Assembly: GCA_016712745.1 (NCBI GenBank)
Contig: JADJQN010000001.1
Span: forward strand, 1,860,001 to 1,924,000
Length of the DNA: 64,000 bases
Reading direction: 5' to 3'
Source of the DNA: Sandaracinaceae bacterium
GTDB lineage: Bacteria > Myxococcota_A > Polyangia > Polyangiales > JADJQN01
Shown here: positions 32,857-41,364 of the stretch, piece by piece
Numbering within the stretch: the stretch's first letter is position 1
Layout: every line of letters begins with the position of its first letter
Notes under the pieces: model-generated
Databases searched by the model: none
What the model was told of the DNA's origin: nothing
The model's input: only the letters and a program-made list of their open reading frames with translations
Position numbers and translations under genes: made by a program

Positions 32857-33612
32857 CTACGAGCTGCTGATCGCGTCGGAGTGGCAGAAGCGGCGCGTGC
32901 CGGAAAGATCGGTTCGTACTTGGCAGGCATAACCGCCGGGGCATTCGCAATCTGCACGGCACTTGATCTCGCACGAGTACGTGGTGCCAAGAGCGGAGGT
33001 GTTCGCTGCGCACTCATAGCCTGTGCCGCAGGCTTCGGCATCTCCAGGATCGCACGTCACGCCCACTGCGCCTCCGCCCGGGGCTGCAAGGCACGCGCTT
33101 TCTGGCAGCCTGCAAAAGTGGTGAGTCCCGGCTTTGTCTGAAATCGTAGCGCACGTAAACTCGTCCGGGCACTCGCATGCGGTGGTGCACGGGATCTCGC
33201 AGTGCGGCGGTCCGGCAACGATGCCCGTCATGCTGAAGCATTCGTAATCAGACGGGCAGACTTCTTCGCCATCGTCGCAACCGGCACCGGCGTAAAGTCC
33301 TTCGTCACTTACCGACTCGAGGCACATGCCTGCGTCGCCGCCTGACCCGCTATCGATGCTGAAGCCAGCATCGGCGCCGAGGTCGGGCCTGACGTTCGCA
33401 TCGACGCCACTGTCGATGATCACGTCTGCGTCGAATCCTGCGTCGCGTGACCCACCGTCCGTGCTCGTTCCGAGATCGGACGCACTCGCATCACCCGCAG
33501 TTCCGCTGTCAGCAGCGCCCGAGTCCGTACCGGGCACGCCTGCGGGGTCATCGCTGCAGGCAACAAGGAAAATTCCGACAAGTAAGGAGAAGCGCAAGCC
33601 ATGCATCGTCAT
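32857..33612 (-). CDS. Cysteine-rich lipoprotein with Asp-rich linker
   Basis: 251 residues. The lipobox is IFLVAC. A long linker of Asp, Ala, Gly and Ser (about residues 25-95, with DSGAADSGTAGDAS) precedes a disulfide-rich domain with about 20 cysteines in two homologous modules. The first is CPSDYECFS...CEIPCTTACECPDEFTC, the second CGTGYECAA...CEIKCRADCECPGGYAC. It resembles the lipoproteins at the left edge and at 15.1 kb. Probably surface-exposed; function unknown. It converges on the M14 gene. Confidence 0.75.
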   Translation of the reverse strand: MTMHGLRFSLLVGIFLVACSDDPAGVPGTDSGAADSGTAGDASASDLGTSTDGGSRDAGFDADVIIDSGVDANVRPDLGADAGFSIDSGSGGDAGMCLESVSDEGLYAGAGCDDGEEVCPSDYECFSMTGIVAGPPHCEIPCTTACECPDEFTCATISDKAGTHHFCRLPESACLAAPGGGAVGVTCDPGDAEACGTGYECAANTSALGTTYSCEIKCRADCECPGGYACQVRTDLSGTRRFCHSDAISSS

Positions 33613-33683
33613 GGGTGACAGTTATGACACACGTGGCGGGGCCTTTGCAGTATCTGAGCGTTTCGGTAATAAGCTGGGCTTGC

Positions 33684-33911
33684 ATGATCGAGGATCACGA
33701 AGAGCGCGTGTTGGCTGTGCACCTCGGACGTAGCGCGAATTGCTCGTCGATCGGCAGTGTCGTCGACATGCTCTTTGTTAGTGGCGTTGTCGGAGCCGCC
33801 CTTTTGTCGGCGCTCGCCGTGATGCTGCGGTCGCCCAAGGGCAACAACGAGCCCCATCAGCCAGATGCCGAAGCGGCGGCGACCGAGCAACCGCCCGAGG
33901 ACTCGGAGTGA
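33684..33911 (+). CDS. Small membrane peptide coupled to a radical SAM gene (candidate precursor)
   Basis: 75 residues from the ATG at 33684. The first part is HLGRSANCSSIGSVVD, with a single cysteine. A hydrophobic helix follows (about 29-47, LFVSGVVGAALLSALAVML), then a polar acidic tail ending PPEDSE. The stop overlaps the next gene's GTG start (GTGA, 33908-33911), so the peptide and radical SAM enzyme are coupled. It could be a ribosomal peptide substrate, with the NCSSIGS segment the likely target, or a small membrane partner. An ATG at 33621 would add 21 residues. Confidence 0.62.
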   Translation: MIEDHEERVLAVHLGRSANCSSIGSVVDMLFVSGVVGAALLSALAVMLRSPKGNNEPHQPDAEAAATEQPPEDSE

Positions 33912-35101
33912 AAGGCGGCGTGCGAGCTCGAGCCGAACGCTTCGGCGCGATCGTGGCGATGGACGAGCCGCCCGCGCTGATCTCGGTGAACCGCGCGTTC
34001 GCACGGCGGTTGGGCGTTGCTCCGGATGGACAATGGGGCGAAGACGAAGCAGGTCTCGAGATCGAAGTGCTGCGTGCACCCACGGAGGTGCACCTCGCTG
34101 CGACCATGCGATGCCCCGCAGCATGCACATCGTGCTACGCGGATGCGACGCCGCGCGGTCACGAGCCAAGCTTTGACGAGGTAGTCGCGCGCATCGACGC
34201 ACTCGCTAGCGCATCGGTTTTCTCGATCGCCTTTGGCGGTGGGGAAGCGGCTTTGCGCGAGGACATCGTGAAGCTCGCCGCCCACGCCCGCGCGCGCGGC
34301 CTGATGCCTACCCTCACCACGAGCGGGCTTGGCATGAACTCCAAACGCGCCGAGTCGTTCCGAGTCTTCGCACAGGTGAACGTAAGCTACGACGGCGCGA
34401 CAGATGTATCAACAAGCGTTCGCGGCTACGACGGCGCTACGGTCGCAAAAGAAGCGATGCGATGTTTGGGCGAAGCCGGCGTTCCGTTCGGCATCAACAC
34501 AGTTCTCACGCGAACTAGCTACGAGCACGTGGCCGACACCGCGCGCGACGTGCAGGCACTCGGCGCGTGCGAGATGCAGCTCTTGCGTTTTAAACCTTCT
34601 GGGCGGGGCCGGATGAACTACCTCGCCGAGCGCCTGACGTTCGCGCAAATCGATTCATTTGCCGAGACGCTTCGCACGCTATCTACCCGCCACAGCTTCG
34701 CGTTGCGAATCGATTGCGCGCTGATGCCTTTCTTGGTGCAAGCCAAGGACGTGTCGCCAGAAGCCATCGCGACTTTTGGGGTGATGGGTTGCGAAGCGGG
34801 CCGTTCGCTTTGCGCGACCAAGTCCGACGGAAGCATGTCTCCGTGTAGTTTTTGGGACGGAGGCCCAAGCGGCGAGCTCGACTTTCAAGAGGCGTGGGAG
34901 AAAGACCCAACGCTAAGCGCGTTTCGGTCCTACGTGCGCAACGCCCCCGAACCCTGCAAGAGCTGCGAATTTCGACAAGTGTGTCGAAGCGGATGCCGCA
35001 TCGTAGCCCGTGAGCTGACGGGCGATGCGTTTGCGCCCGATCCCGAGTGCCCTCGCGTGCGATCTATGAGAGAAACAGACCCGGCAAGGAGCTCGACATG
35101 A
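33908..35101 (+). CDS. Radical SAM/SPASM enzyme (second locus)
   Basis: 397 residues from a GTG at 33908. An N-terminal extension of ~60 residues (residues 12-60, with FARRLGVAPDGQWG) precedes the radical SAM motif CPAACTSC (Cys69, Cys73, Cys76). SIAFGGGEAALRED is the SAM-binding strand. The C-terminal SPASM region has cysteines in GCEAGRSLC, MSPCSFW, CKSCEFRQVCRSGC and ECPRV, enough for two auxiliary clusters. The extension may hold a leader-binding function, since no separate PqqD is nearby. It overlaps the small membrane peptide gene upstream (GTGA) and the lipoprotein gene downstream (ATGA). Confidence 0.88.
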   Translation: MKGGVRARAERFGAIVAMDEPPALISVNRAFARRLGVAPDGQWGEDEAGLEIEVLRAPTEVHLAATMRCPAACTSCYADATPRGHEPSFDEVVARIDALASASVFSIAFGGGEAALREDIVKLAAHARARGLMPTLTTSGLGMNSKRAESFRVFAQVNVSYDGATDVSTSVRGYDGATVAKEAMRCLGEAGVPFGINTVLTRTSYEHVADTARDVQALGACEMQLLRFKPSGRGRMNYLAERLTFAQIDSFAETLRTLSTRHSFALRIDCALMPFLVQAKDVSPEAIATFGVMGCEAGRSLCATKSDGSMSPCSFWDGGPSGELDFQEAWEKDPTLSAFRSYVRNAPEPCKSCEFRQVCRSGCRIVARELTGDAFAPDPECPRVRSMRETDPARSST

Positions 35102-35487
35102 AGAATACCGTTCTCGCCCCCGCAGTTCTCGCCTCGGCAATCCTGGCCTGCGTTGGTTGTGGCGCGCAAGCAAACAGCCGCGCCACGCTCGAAGAGCTCA
35201 AGGCCGCGATGGGCGCACGCTCGACAACGCCAGGCGACCGCGAGGCAAACACTCAGCTTGCCGTGCGCGTGGTCGAGGAAGGCGCGCTCGAAAACCTCCG
35301 TCGTGACGAGGTCATCGATGCGATTGGGCGCGGCAATCCTTGCAGCGTTCGCCCCGCCTGCGCGGAGCGCGGTTACGAAGACGACGATTGGATCTACGAC
35401 ATCGGGGACGACCCGACGGCACCATCGATCGTGGTCGGTTTCGACACGAGCGGTCGCGTCAGCCGCAGTACGTACATCACGCACTGA
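35098..35487 (+). CDS. Small lipoprotein in the second radical SAM locus
   Basis: 129 residues from the ATG at 35098-35100, which overlaps the radical SAM stop (ATGA). The signal ends at AILAC or ACVGC, so lipidation is likely. The mature part is short and acidic, with one Cys pair (NPCSVRPAC) and a DDDWIYDIG segment. It has the look of SmpA/BamE-like small lipoproteins (GRGNPCSV, then VVGFDTSGRVSR), but that is a weak match. Coupling to the enzyme suggests a shared role. Confidence 0.65.
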   Translation: MKNTVLAPAVLASAILACVGCGAQANSRATLEELKAAMGARSTTPGDREANTQLAVRVVEEGALENLRRDEVIDAIGRGNPCSVRPACAERGYEDDDWIYDIGDDPTAPSIVVGFDTSGRVSRSTYITH

Positions 35488-35492
35488 TTTTC

Positions 35493-36365
35493 GTGCCGCG
35501 CACTTCGCATCGCTCGCGCGACGACGCGAACCACAACTTTGTTACGCACGAGTTCGCCGCGGAAATTGTCCGCAGAGTATCTGTCGCGCTTGGCGATAAC
35601 GCGCGCGTAACACCGATGAAGGGCGCACTTCTCGCTCGCACTTACTACGAGGATGTCTCGCAGCGGCCTATGTCGGATGTGGACGTGCTGGTCACCGACA
35701 TCTCATTGCGCAAATCGCTGCACGAGTTGAAGCGCGCAGGCTTCGTGCGAGTCGGCGTTAGCAGCGACCTCGGGGTCCGCACCCTGTCGCATCCATGCGC
35801 GCCTGAGCTCCTTCTCGACTTGCATCGCTTTCCCTTGCCCCTTGGCCTCGGTCGAGTGACCAACGCGTGGTTCTTGGTTGATGCGCGTGCCGACGACTCG
35901 CTCTTTGGTGCTCGCGTGTTCATACCCACGCGTACTCGCTTGCTCGCCCATACGCTGGGCGTCATCGCCAACGACGATGTCTATCGTGCTCACGCTCACA
36001 CACTCGAAGACGTGAACCGCCTCGCGCGCGCACAGAACGTCGACGAAGACGTGCGCACGATTTCCGATGCGGGCCTACGCATCGCCGCCGTGCTCGCGCT
36101 CAAACGCGTGTGCGAGGAGAAGCCCTCAAGTGCGGCGTCCGCGTTGCTCACCGCGATTGAGCTGACTGCAGCCGAGCGACGCTTTGCTGCACGTTTGCAT
36201 GCCGAGCTTGTGCGTTTGCGTTACACGCCAGAGCGCGCTTTGCGCGGGAAGATCGTTTCTCGCTTCGTGGCTGATACCTACGCGCTGCGAGCGAGATCGG
36301 TGCTTTCCGCGGGCTTAGGCAAAGCGCAGGCGCTGCTGCTAAACCGCTGGCGAAATTCGCCCTAA
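35493..36365 (+). CDS. Nucleotidyltransferase-family protein (NTP_transf_5-like)
   Basis: 290 residues from a GTG at 35493, 5 nt after the lipoprotein stop. The motif MKGALLARTYYEDVSQRPMSDVDVLV matches the NTP_transf_5 (PF14907) signature K-G-x-Y...RpmxDxDlLV, with the active-site Asp pair intact. This family is common beside RiPP and HprK/PqqD clusters, and its substrate is unknown. It closes the four-gene radical SAM operon. A helical C-terminal region of ~120 residues follows the catalytic core. Confidence 0.78.
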   Translation: MPRTSHRSRDDANHNFVTHEFAAEIVRRVSVALGDNARVTPMKGALLARTYYEDVSQRPMSDVDVLVTDISLRKSLHELKRAGFVRVGVSSDLGVRTLSHPCAPELLLDLHRFPLPLGLGRVTNAWFLVDARADDSLFGARVFIPTRTRLLAHTLGVIANDDVYRAHAHTLEDVNRLARAQNVDEDVRTISDAGLRIAAVLALKRVCEEKPSSAASALLTAIELTAAERRFAARLHAELVRLRYTPERALRGKIVSRFVADTYALRARSVLSAGLGKAQALLLNRWRNSP

Positions 36366-36391
36366 ATTCTTCTGTATTTAGGCGTTTACGC

Positions 36392-36444
36392 TTGACGCGA
36401 CGCGTTGGGAGAACATAAATGAAGCGCCATTCATTTAGTGAATG
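36392..36444 (+). promoter_or_regulatory. Promoter and palindromic operator candidate upstream of the acyl-CoA dehydrogenase
   Basis: TTGACG (36392-36397) and CATAAA (36414-36419) make a sigma-70-like pair with a 16-bp spacer. Immediately downstream, 36428-36444 is the palindrome CATTCAtttagTGAATG with perfect 6-bp arms. An operator over the start point would let a TetR-type repressor control the gene, as seen for fatty-acid genes elsewhere. No regulator is next to it. Confidence 0.5.
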
Positions 36445-36464
36445 CGCCCATCTTAGGAGTCTCT

Positions 36465-38306
36465 GTGGCAGCCCCCCTCAATCGTTACAAGGCGGACCTT
36501 CGCGAAATCCAGTTTCTACTTTTCGAGCAATTCCATTTGGAAGAGTTGCTTGGAAAAGCGCCGTACGAAAACTGGGATAAGGAAACCACCGAGCAAGTGA
36601 TTGCCGAAGTCTATCGCTTCGCGTGTGACGTGAGCGGTCCGTACAATGCGATTGGCGACGAAGAGGGTTGCAAGCTCGTTGACGGACGCGTCAAGACGCC
36701 GACCGGATTTAAAGGCGCATGGGACAAGCTCTACGCTGCCGGTTGGAAGTCGCTCGCGACGCCCGAGGAGTACGGCGGCCAAGGCGCGCCGCGCACGCTG
36801 CAGGCAGTCGGCGAAGAATTTTTGAGCGGCTCGAACACCGCGTGGAATATGTACTCGGGCCTCACGCTCGGCGCCGCTGAGGTTATCCACGAGTTCGGCA
36901 CTGACCGTCAGAAGAAGTTGTACGCGCACCGCATGTTCAACGGCCAGTTTGCCGGCACGATGTGTTTGTCGGAGCCGCACGCCGGCTCGGATGTCGGCGC
37001 GGCGACCACAACCGCGAAGAAGAACGCCGACGGCACCTACAGCATCCGCGGCACCAAGTGCTGGATCAGCGCTGGCGATCACGACCTTGCCGAGAACGTC
37101 GTTCACCTTGCGCTCGCGCGCATCGAAGGTGCGTTGCCAGGTACCAAGGGTCTTTCGCTCTTCATCGTACCCGCGACGCGTGTGAACGAAGACGGAACGC
37201 TCGGCAAGCGCAACGACGTCAAGGTGCCAAGCATCGAGCACAAGATGGGTTTGAATGGGTCGGCAACCTGCGTGCTCGAGTTTGGCGAAGAAGGCGAGTG
37301 CATCGGCGAGGTCGTTGGCAATGCGGAGCATCAGGGCATGCGCCAGATGTTCTTGCTCATGAATTTCGCGCGTATTGGTGTGGGAATCCAGGGATTGGCT
37401 CTTGCGTCGACCGCTTATTTGAACGCGCTCGAGTACGCGCGCGAACGCAAGCAGGGCGCCAGCATGAAGGAGTTCAAGAACCCGACAGCGCCGCGCGTCG
37501 CGATCATCGAGCACGCCGACGTGCGTCGCATGCTTCTCGACATGAAGTCGCGCGTCGAAGGTATTCGCGCGCTCATCTACAAGCTGAGCATCCACCAGGA
37601 TCGCGCGGCCTTGCTCGAAGGCAAAGACGATGAAGCCGCGCAGTATCACAAGGGCCAAGTTGATTTGCTCACGCCAGTCGTCAAATCGTACGCGTCCGAT
37701 CAAGCGTTCCGTGTGGGTGAGACCGCGATTCAGGTCTATGGCGGCGCTGGCTACACGCGCGACTTTCCGGTCGAGCAATACTGCCGCGACTCAAAAGTCT
37801 TCTCGATTTACGAAGGAACAAATCATATTCAAGCGCTCGATCTTGTTTCGCGCAAGCTTGGACAGGTCGGCGGAAGAAACACGAATGCGTTCTTCGGCGA
37901 CATCGCGAAGTTTATCGCCGCGAACAAGAGCCACGCGGAGCTCGGCGCTAGCATTCAAGGTCTTGAACGCGCGCACGAGGCGGTCACGGGTTCAGCGATG
38001 CAGCTGCTCACGTGGTTTCAGATGGGGCAAGCCGAACGCTTGCCGCTCGTCGCGAATCGCTTCCTCGAGATGATGAGCTTGCTCGTCGTGTCATGGCTCC
38101 TGCTTGACGGCGCAGTTGTCGCTGTCGACAAGGCCGGCAAACTTCCCGAAGGACACGCCGATTGCGTGTTCTACATGGGCAAGAAGCACGCGGCGATTTA
38201 CTACGCACAGAACGTTTTGCCGGCGGCCATCGAGCTTGGCAAAAGCATCGCGTCCGGTGACAAGAGCGCGCTCGATATCCCGAACGAGTCGTTCGCGACC
38301 GTTTGA
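36465..38306 (+). CDS. Acyl-CoA dehydrogenase
   Basis: 613 residues from the GTG at 36465, which follows AGGAG by five bases. An upstream in-frame GTG at 36438 lacks such a site and falls inside the palindrome. The FAD-binding CLSEPHAGSDVGA, the catalytic-base region VYGGAGYTRDFPVEQYCRDSKVFSIYEGTNHIQ and an extended C-terminal domain (about 470-600) mark the long AcdA/DmdC-like group. It oxidises acyl-CoA to enoyl-CoA with an electron-transfer flavoprotein. It stands alone, with its own promoter. Confidence 0.92.
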   Translation: MAAPLNRYKADLREIQFLLFEQFHLEELLGKAPYENWDKETTEQVIAEVYRFACDVSGPYNAIGDEEGCKLVDGRVKTPTGFKGAWDKLYAAGWKSLATPEEYGGQGAPRTLQAVGEEFLSGSNTAWNMYSGLTLGAAEVIHEFGTDRQKKLYAHRMFNGQFAGTMCLSEPHAGSDVGAATTTAKKNADGTYSIRGTKCWISAGDHDLAENVVHLALARIEGALPGTKGLSLFIVPATRVNEDGTLGKRNDVKVPSIEHKMGLNGSATCVLEFGEEGECIGEVVGNAEHQGMRQMFLLMNFARIGVGIQGLALASTAYLNALEYARERKQGASMKEFKNPTAPRVAIIEHADVRRMLLDMKSRVEGIRALIYKLSIHQDRAALLEGKDDEAAQYHKGQVDLLTPVVKSYASDQAFRVGETAIQVYGGAGYTRDFPVEQYCRDSKVFSIYEGTNHIQALDLVSRKLGQVGGRNTNAFFGDIAKFIAANKSHAELGASIQGLERAHEAVTGSAMQLLTWFQMGQAERLPLVANRFLEMMSLLVVSWLLLDGAVVAVDKAGKLPEGHADCVFYMGKKHAAIYYAQNVLPAAIELGKSIASGDKSALDIPNESFATV

Positions 38307-38411
38307 GCGCTCATGGGCCCCCGGGCGTTCGAGCGAGGACGAAGGACAGGGCTTGGGCAAAAGTCGAGCGCTCGGGTTGACGAATGGGCCTGGCGCACGA
38401 AGATCTAGGCC

Positions 38412-39071
38412 ATGTGCCCGCACTGTCACAAAGACGCGCCCATCGTTCACCGGGGAATTGAGGCGTATTGCACGGCCTGTGGGCAGCCACGGTGGCCGCT
38501 CGCTAACGCTGCCTCAGTCAGCATTGCCGGCAAGCCCTCGAAGCTAGGCGGGCGCCTAGCGCGTGTGGTGGGCTTCAGTGCGTTGATATTGGGTTCGTCG
38601 ATGGCCCTCGGGATCGGCGCCATTCTCCAGGCGATCTTCGATCATGGCTATGCAGGCTATATCGTCGGCGGAGCGATCGAGCTCGTCGCCGTCGCCATTG
38701 GCTGGGCCTTTCTTGGAACCGGCAAGCAACTCTTTCAGGCCGGGGAGAGCAAACGGCGCGCAACCGTTTCGCAGGCAGCCTTTGCGCTAGCTGCGCACCG
38801 GGGCGGCATCGTTACGGCGCGCGAGCTCGCCCAAGCGATCAATGTGAGCGTCGCGGAAGCAGATCAGCTGCTCACCGACTTCGCCAAAACGCAGCACGAG
38901 GACGTCTCGCTCGAGTTCGACGACTCTGGAAGCATCTACTATCGCTTCAAGCGTTTCGCACCACCGGCACTGGTCGAAGCGTCTCCGCTGCAGGTGCGCG
39001 TCGAAGAACTCTCCGACGCCGAGCTCGTGACGCCGCCGCAAAGCGCAACGTTGAATCGTCGCGGCGTCTAG
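38412..39071 (+). CDS. Zinc-ribbon membrane protein with winged-helix-like segment
   Basis: 219 residues. Two CxxC pairs at Cys2/Cys5 and Cys20/Cys23 form a zinc-ribbon. Two membrane helices follow (about 52-74 and 80-102). A helix-turn-helix-like segment comes next (AHRGGIVTARELAQAINVSVAEADQLL, about 127-153), then a strand pair. The layout puts the zinc ribbon and the HTH on the cytoplasmic side. I know no named family; the HTH may be protein-protein rather than DNA-binding. Confidence 0.65.
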   Translation: MCPHCHKDAPIVHRGIEAYCTACGQPRWPLANAASVSIAGKPSKLGGRLARVVGFSALILGSSMALGIGAILQAIFDHGYAGYIVGGAIELVAVAIGWAFLGTGKQLFQAGESKRRATVSQAAFALAAHRGGIVTARELAQAINVSVAEADQLLTDFAKTQHEDVSLEFDDSGSIYYRFKRFAPPALVEASPLQVRVEELSDAELVTPPQSATLNRRGV

Positions 39072-39089
39072 GAAGCGCGATGCGGAGCC

Positions 39090-39512
39090 TTACGGCGCTC
39101 CCACGTCTATCCACTCGACGATCGTGCGCCGCTGCTAACACGTGAGGATGTTGGGATTGTCGAAAGGCATGATGTTCGACTCGCCCACGACGTTGCGAAT
39201 GCGAACGAGGTTGTCGCGTACGCTCGCCTCGATGTCTAGGTTGACCGTGGCCGGAGCGCCATTGCGATCGGCGCCCGTGCGAGTGCTTTCGTGGCAGCGC
39301 GTGCAGTAGCGGCGAAAGAATGGGTCGGCGAAGGTTGTGTACGTGTGCCCGCCGATATCGTCGCCGGGTTGCCCGATGAGCATGTCGCGGTAGCTGTGGC
39401 AGCCGTTCGGACCAGCGTCGCCGATGGGCCCGGCGGGTTTTCCCTCGTCGGTGCAGGCCACAAGGAAGAGAGGGAGAAGTACGAGCCCAAGCTGCGCGAC
39501 AGTCACTTTCAT
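39090..39512 (-). pseudogene. c-type cytochrome-like lipoprotein truncated by an in-frame TAG
   Basis: The frame starts at the ATG at 39510-39512 with a lipobox at FLVAC. It contains a haem motif YCTRCHES (CxxCH), so it is likely a periplasmic c-type haem protein. The frame stops at TAG (39135-39137) after NPNILTC. The next 14 codons in the same frame read QRRTIVEWIDVGAP before a TAA at 39090-39092. This matches the usual end of such proteins (E/Q-R..IVEWID.GAP). The shortened product is 125 residues and the full reading about 139. It may still bind haem without the tail. A single base change, readthrough or a sequencing error could explain it. Confidence 0.6.
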
Positions 39513-39590
39513 AGCGGATGCGAAAGAACATAGCAGACGCTGCGGCCAAACATTTACGTTCGCTCAAAAAACTCGTACGTATCGCGTCCC

Positions 39591-41309
39591 ATGCGCCTCG
39601 AACGAACCTTGAATGAGCTTGGCCAGGCAGCCATGCAAAAGGCCCTGCAATCCGACGCCCCGCCGGTGATCCGCCGCGCCTCCGATCCAAAGCACGGCGA
39701 TTTTCAGTTGAACGGTGTCCTGCCGCTGGCAAAGCAAATGAAGAAAGCCCCACGCGAACTCGCGGTTCCCGTGGCCGAAGCCTTGAGCGCGATGGACGGA
39801 GTCGAGAAGGCCGAAGTTGCGGGCCCCGGTTTCATCAATCTGACGATGTCGAAAGAATGGCTCGCTCGTCAGCTCGACGGAGATGTACAGGATGTCGCGC
39901 GTGACGGCGTTCATACCGTGGCTGAGCGCACGCGAATCGTCATCGACTTTTCCGGACCGAACATCGCGAAGCAAATGCACGTTGGTCATTTGCGTTCGAC
40001 AATCCTGGGCGCGGCGCTCGTCGAAATGCTGCGCTTCGTTGGTCACGAGGTGATCGGCGACAATCATCTTGGTGATTGGGGCACGCAGTTTGGGCTACTC
40101 ATTGTGGGGATGCGCACTTTCGGTGACGAAGCGGCGCTCGAGGCCAACGCGATCACCGAGCTTGAGCGCGTCTACAAACTCGCCAGCGCCAAGGCGAAAG
40201 AGGACACGACGTTTGCCGACGCCGCACGCGCTGAGCTGGCCAAATTGCAGAGCGGCGATCCCGAGAATCGCGCGACGTGGGCGCGCTTTGTCGCCACGAC
40301 GCGTAAATCCCTCGACGAAGTTTATGCGAAGCTCGGCGTGACGTTCGACGAGTGGCTCGGTGAAAGTGCCTACGATTCGATGTTGGCCGGTGTTATCGAC
40401 GAGCTCGTTAACAAGGGGGTTGCGCGCGAAGACCAAGGCGCCCTCTGCGTCTTTTTCGAAGATGATCCGGAGCTCTCCAAAGTAGAAACGCCCTTTATCG
40501 TACGTAAGAAGGACGGCGCCGCACTTTATGCGACGACCGACATCGCGACGCTGATGTATCGCCGCGACAAATTTCACGCGAGCGAATCACTCTATGTCGT
40601 AGATGCGCGACAGGCGCTCCACTTCAAGCAGCTCTTTGCGACGGCTCGCAAGCTTGGCATCGAGATGAAGATGGAGCACGTGGGCTTCGGCTCGATCCTC
40701 GGCACAGACGGCAAGCCGCTCAAGACCCGCGATGGCGTTTCCGTCACACTCGCGTCACTTCTTGACGAGGCGGAAACGCGTGCCGCAGCACGCATCCGCG
40801 AAGAGGGTCTCGATGTTCCCGAGGATGAGTTGCTGAAAGTTGCGAGCGCAGTCGGGATCGGCGCCGTCAAATATGCCGACCTGCGCCAGAACCGCGTAAG
40901 CGACTATCAGTTCGACTGGGACAAGATGATTTCGTTCAAGGGCAACGCGGGGCCCTACATGCAGTACGCGTACGCGCGCATCGCGAGCATTTTTCGCAAA
41001 GGCGAGATTGACCCTCTCGATGCGAACGGCAAGCTGTCACTGACAGAGCCGACAGAAGTATCTCTAGCCAAGGAGCTGCTTCGATTTGGTGATGTCGTGC
41101 ATCACGCGGCCGAGACGCATCAGCCTCACCTCATCTGCGATCACCTCTACTCGATCGCCCGTCTGTTCAGTGCTTTTTACGAAGCATGTCCTGTCCTGAA
41201 GTCGACCGATTCCGTACGGGAAAGCCGAATTGCGCTTTGTTCTCTGACTTTGCGCCAGCTACGCCGCGGGCTGCACCTCTTGGGGCTGCAAGTCGTCGAG
41301 CGCATGTGA
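39591..41309 (+). CDS. argS: Arginyl-tRNA synthetase
   Basis: 572 residues. The class I HIGH-type motif is HVGHLRS (about residue 128), after an N-terminal Add-1 domain (about 1-100). KPLKTRDGVSVTL is in the KMSKS region. The C-terminal DALR anticodon domain (about 450-572) is present, with NAGPYMQYAYARI before it. The enzyme charges tRNA-Arg. The C-terminal end (SLTLRQLRRGLHLLGLQVVERM) is the family's normal ending. A HEAT-repeat-like protein follows after 55 bp on the same strand. Confidence 0.96.
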   Translation: MRLERTLNELGQAAMQKALQSDAPPVIRRASDPKHGDFQLNGVLPLAKQMKKAPRELAVPVAEALSAMDGVEKAEVAGPGFINLTMSKEWLARQLDGDVQDVARDGVHTVAERTRIVIDFSGPNIAKQMHVGHLRSTILGAALVEMLRFVGHEVIGDNHLGDWGTQFGLLIVGMRTFGDEAALEANAITELERVYKLASAKAKEDTTFADAARAELAKLQSGDPENRATWARFVATTRKSLDEVYAKLGVTFDEWLGESAYDSMLAGVIDELVNKGVAREDQGALCVFFEDDPELSKVETPFIVRKKDGAALYATTDIATLMYRRDKFHASESLYVVDARQALHFKQLFATARKLGIEMKMEHVGFGSILGTDGKPLKTRDGVSVTLASLLDEAETRAAARIREEGLDVPEDELLKVASAVGIGAVKYADLRQNRVSDYQFDWDKMISFKGNAGPYMQYAYARIASIFRKGEIDPLDANGKLSLTEPTEVSLAKELLRFGDVVHHAAETHQPHLICDHLYSIARLFSAFYEACPVLKSTDSVRESRIALCSLTLRQLRRGLHLLGLQVVERM

Positions 41310-41364
41310 CGCAGAGTCTGGTATTCTTCCCAGCCCGTAGCACCCGAGGCTCGCAAAGCGCCCC

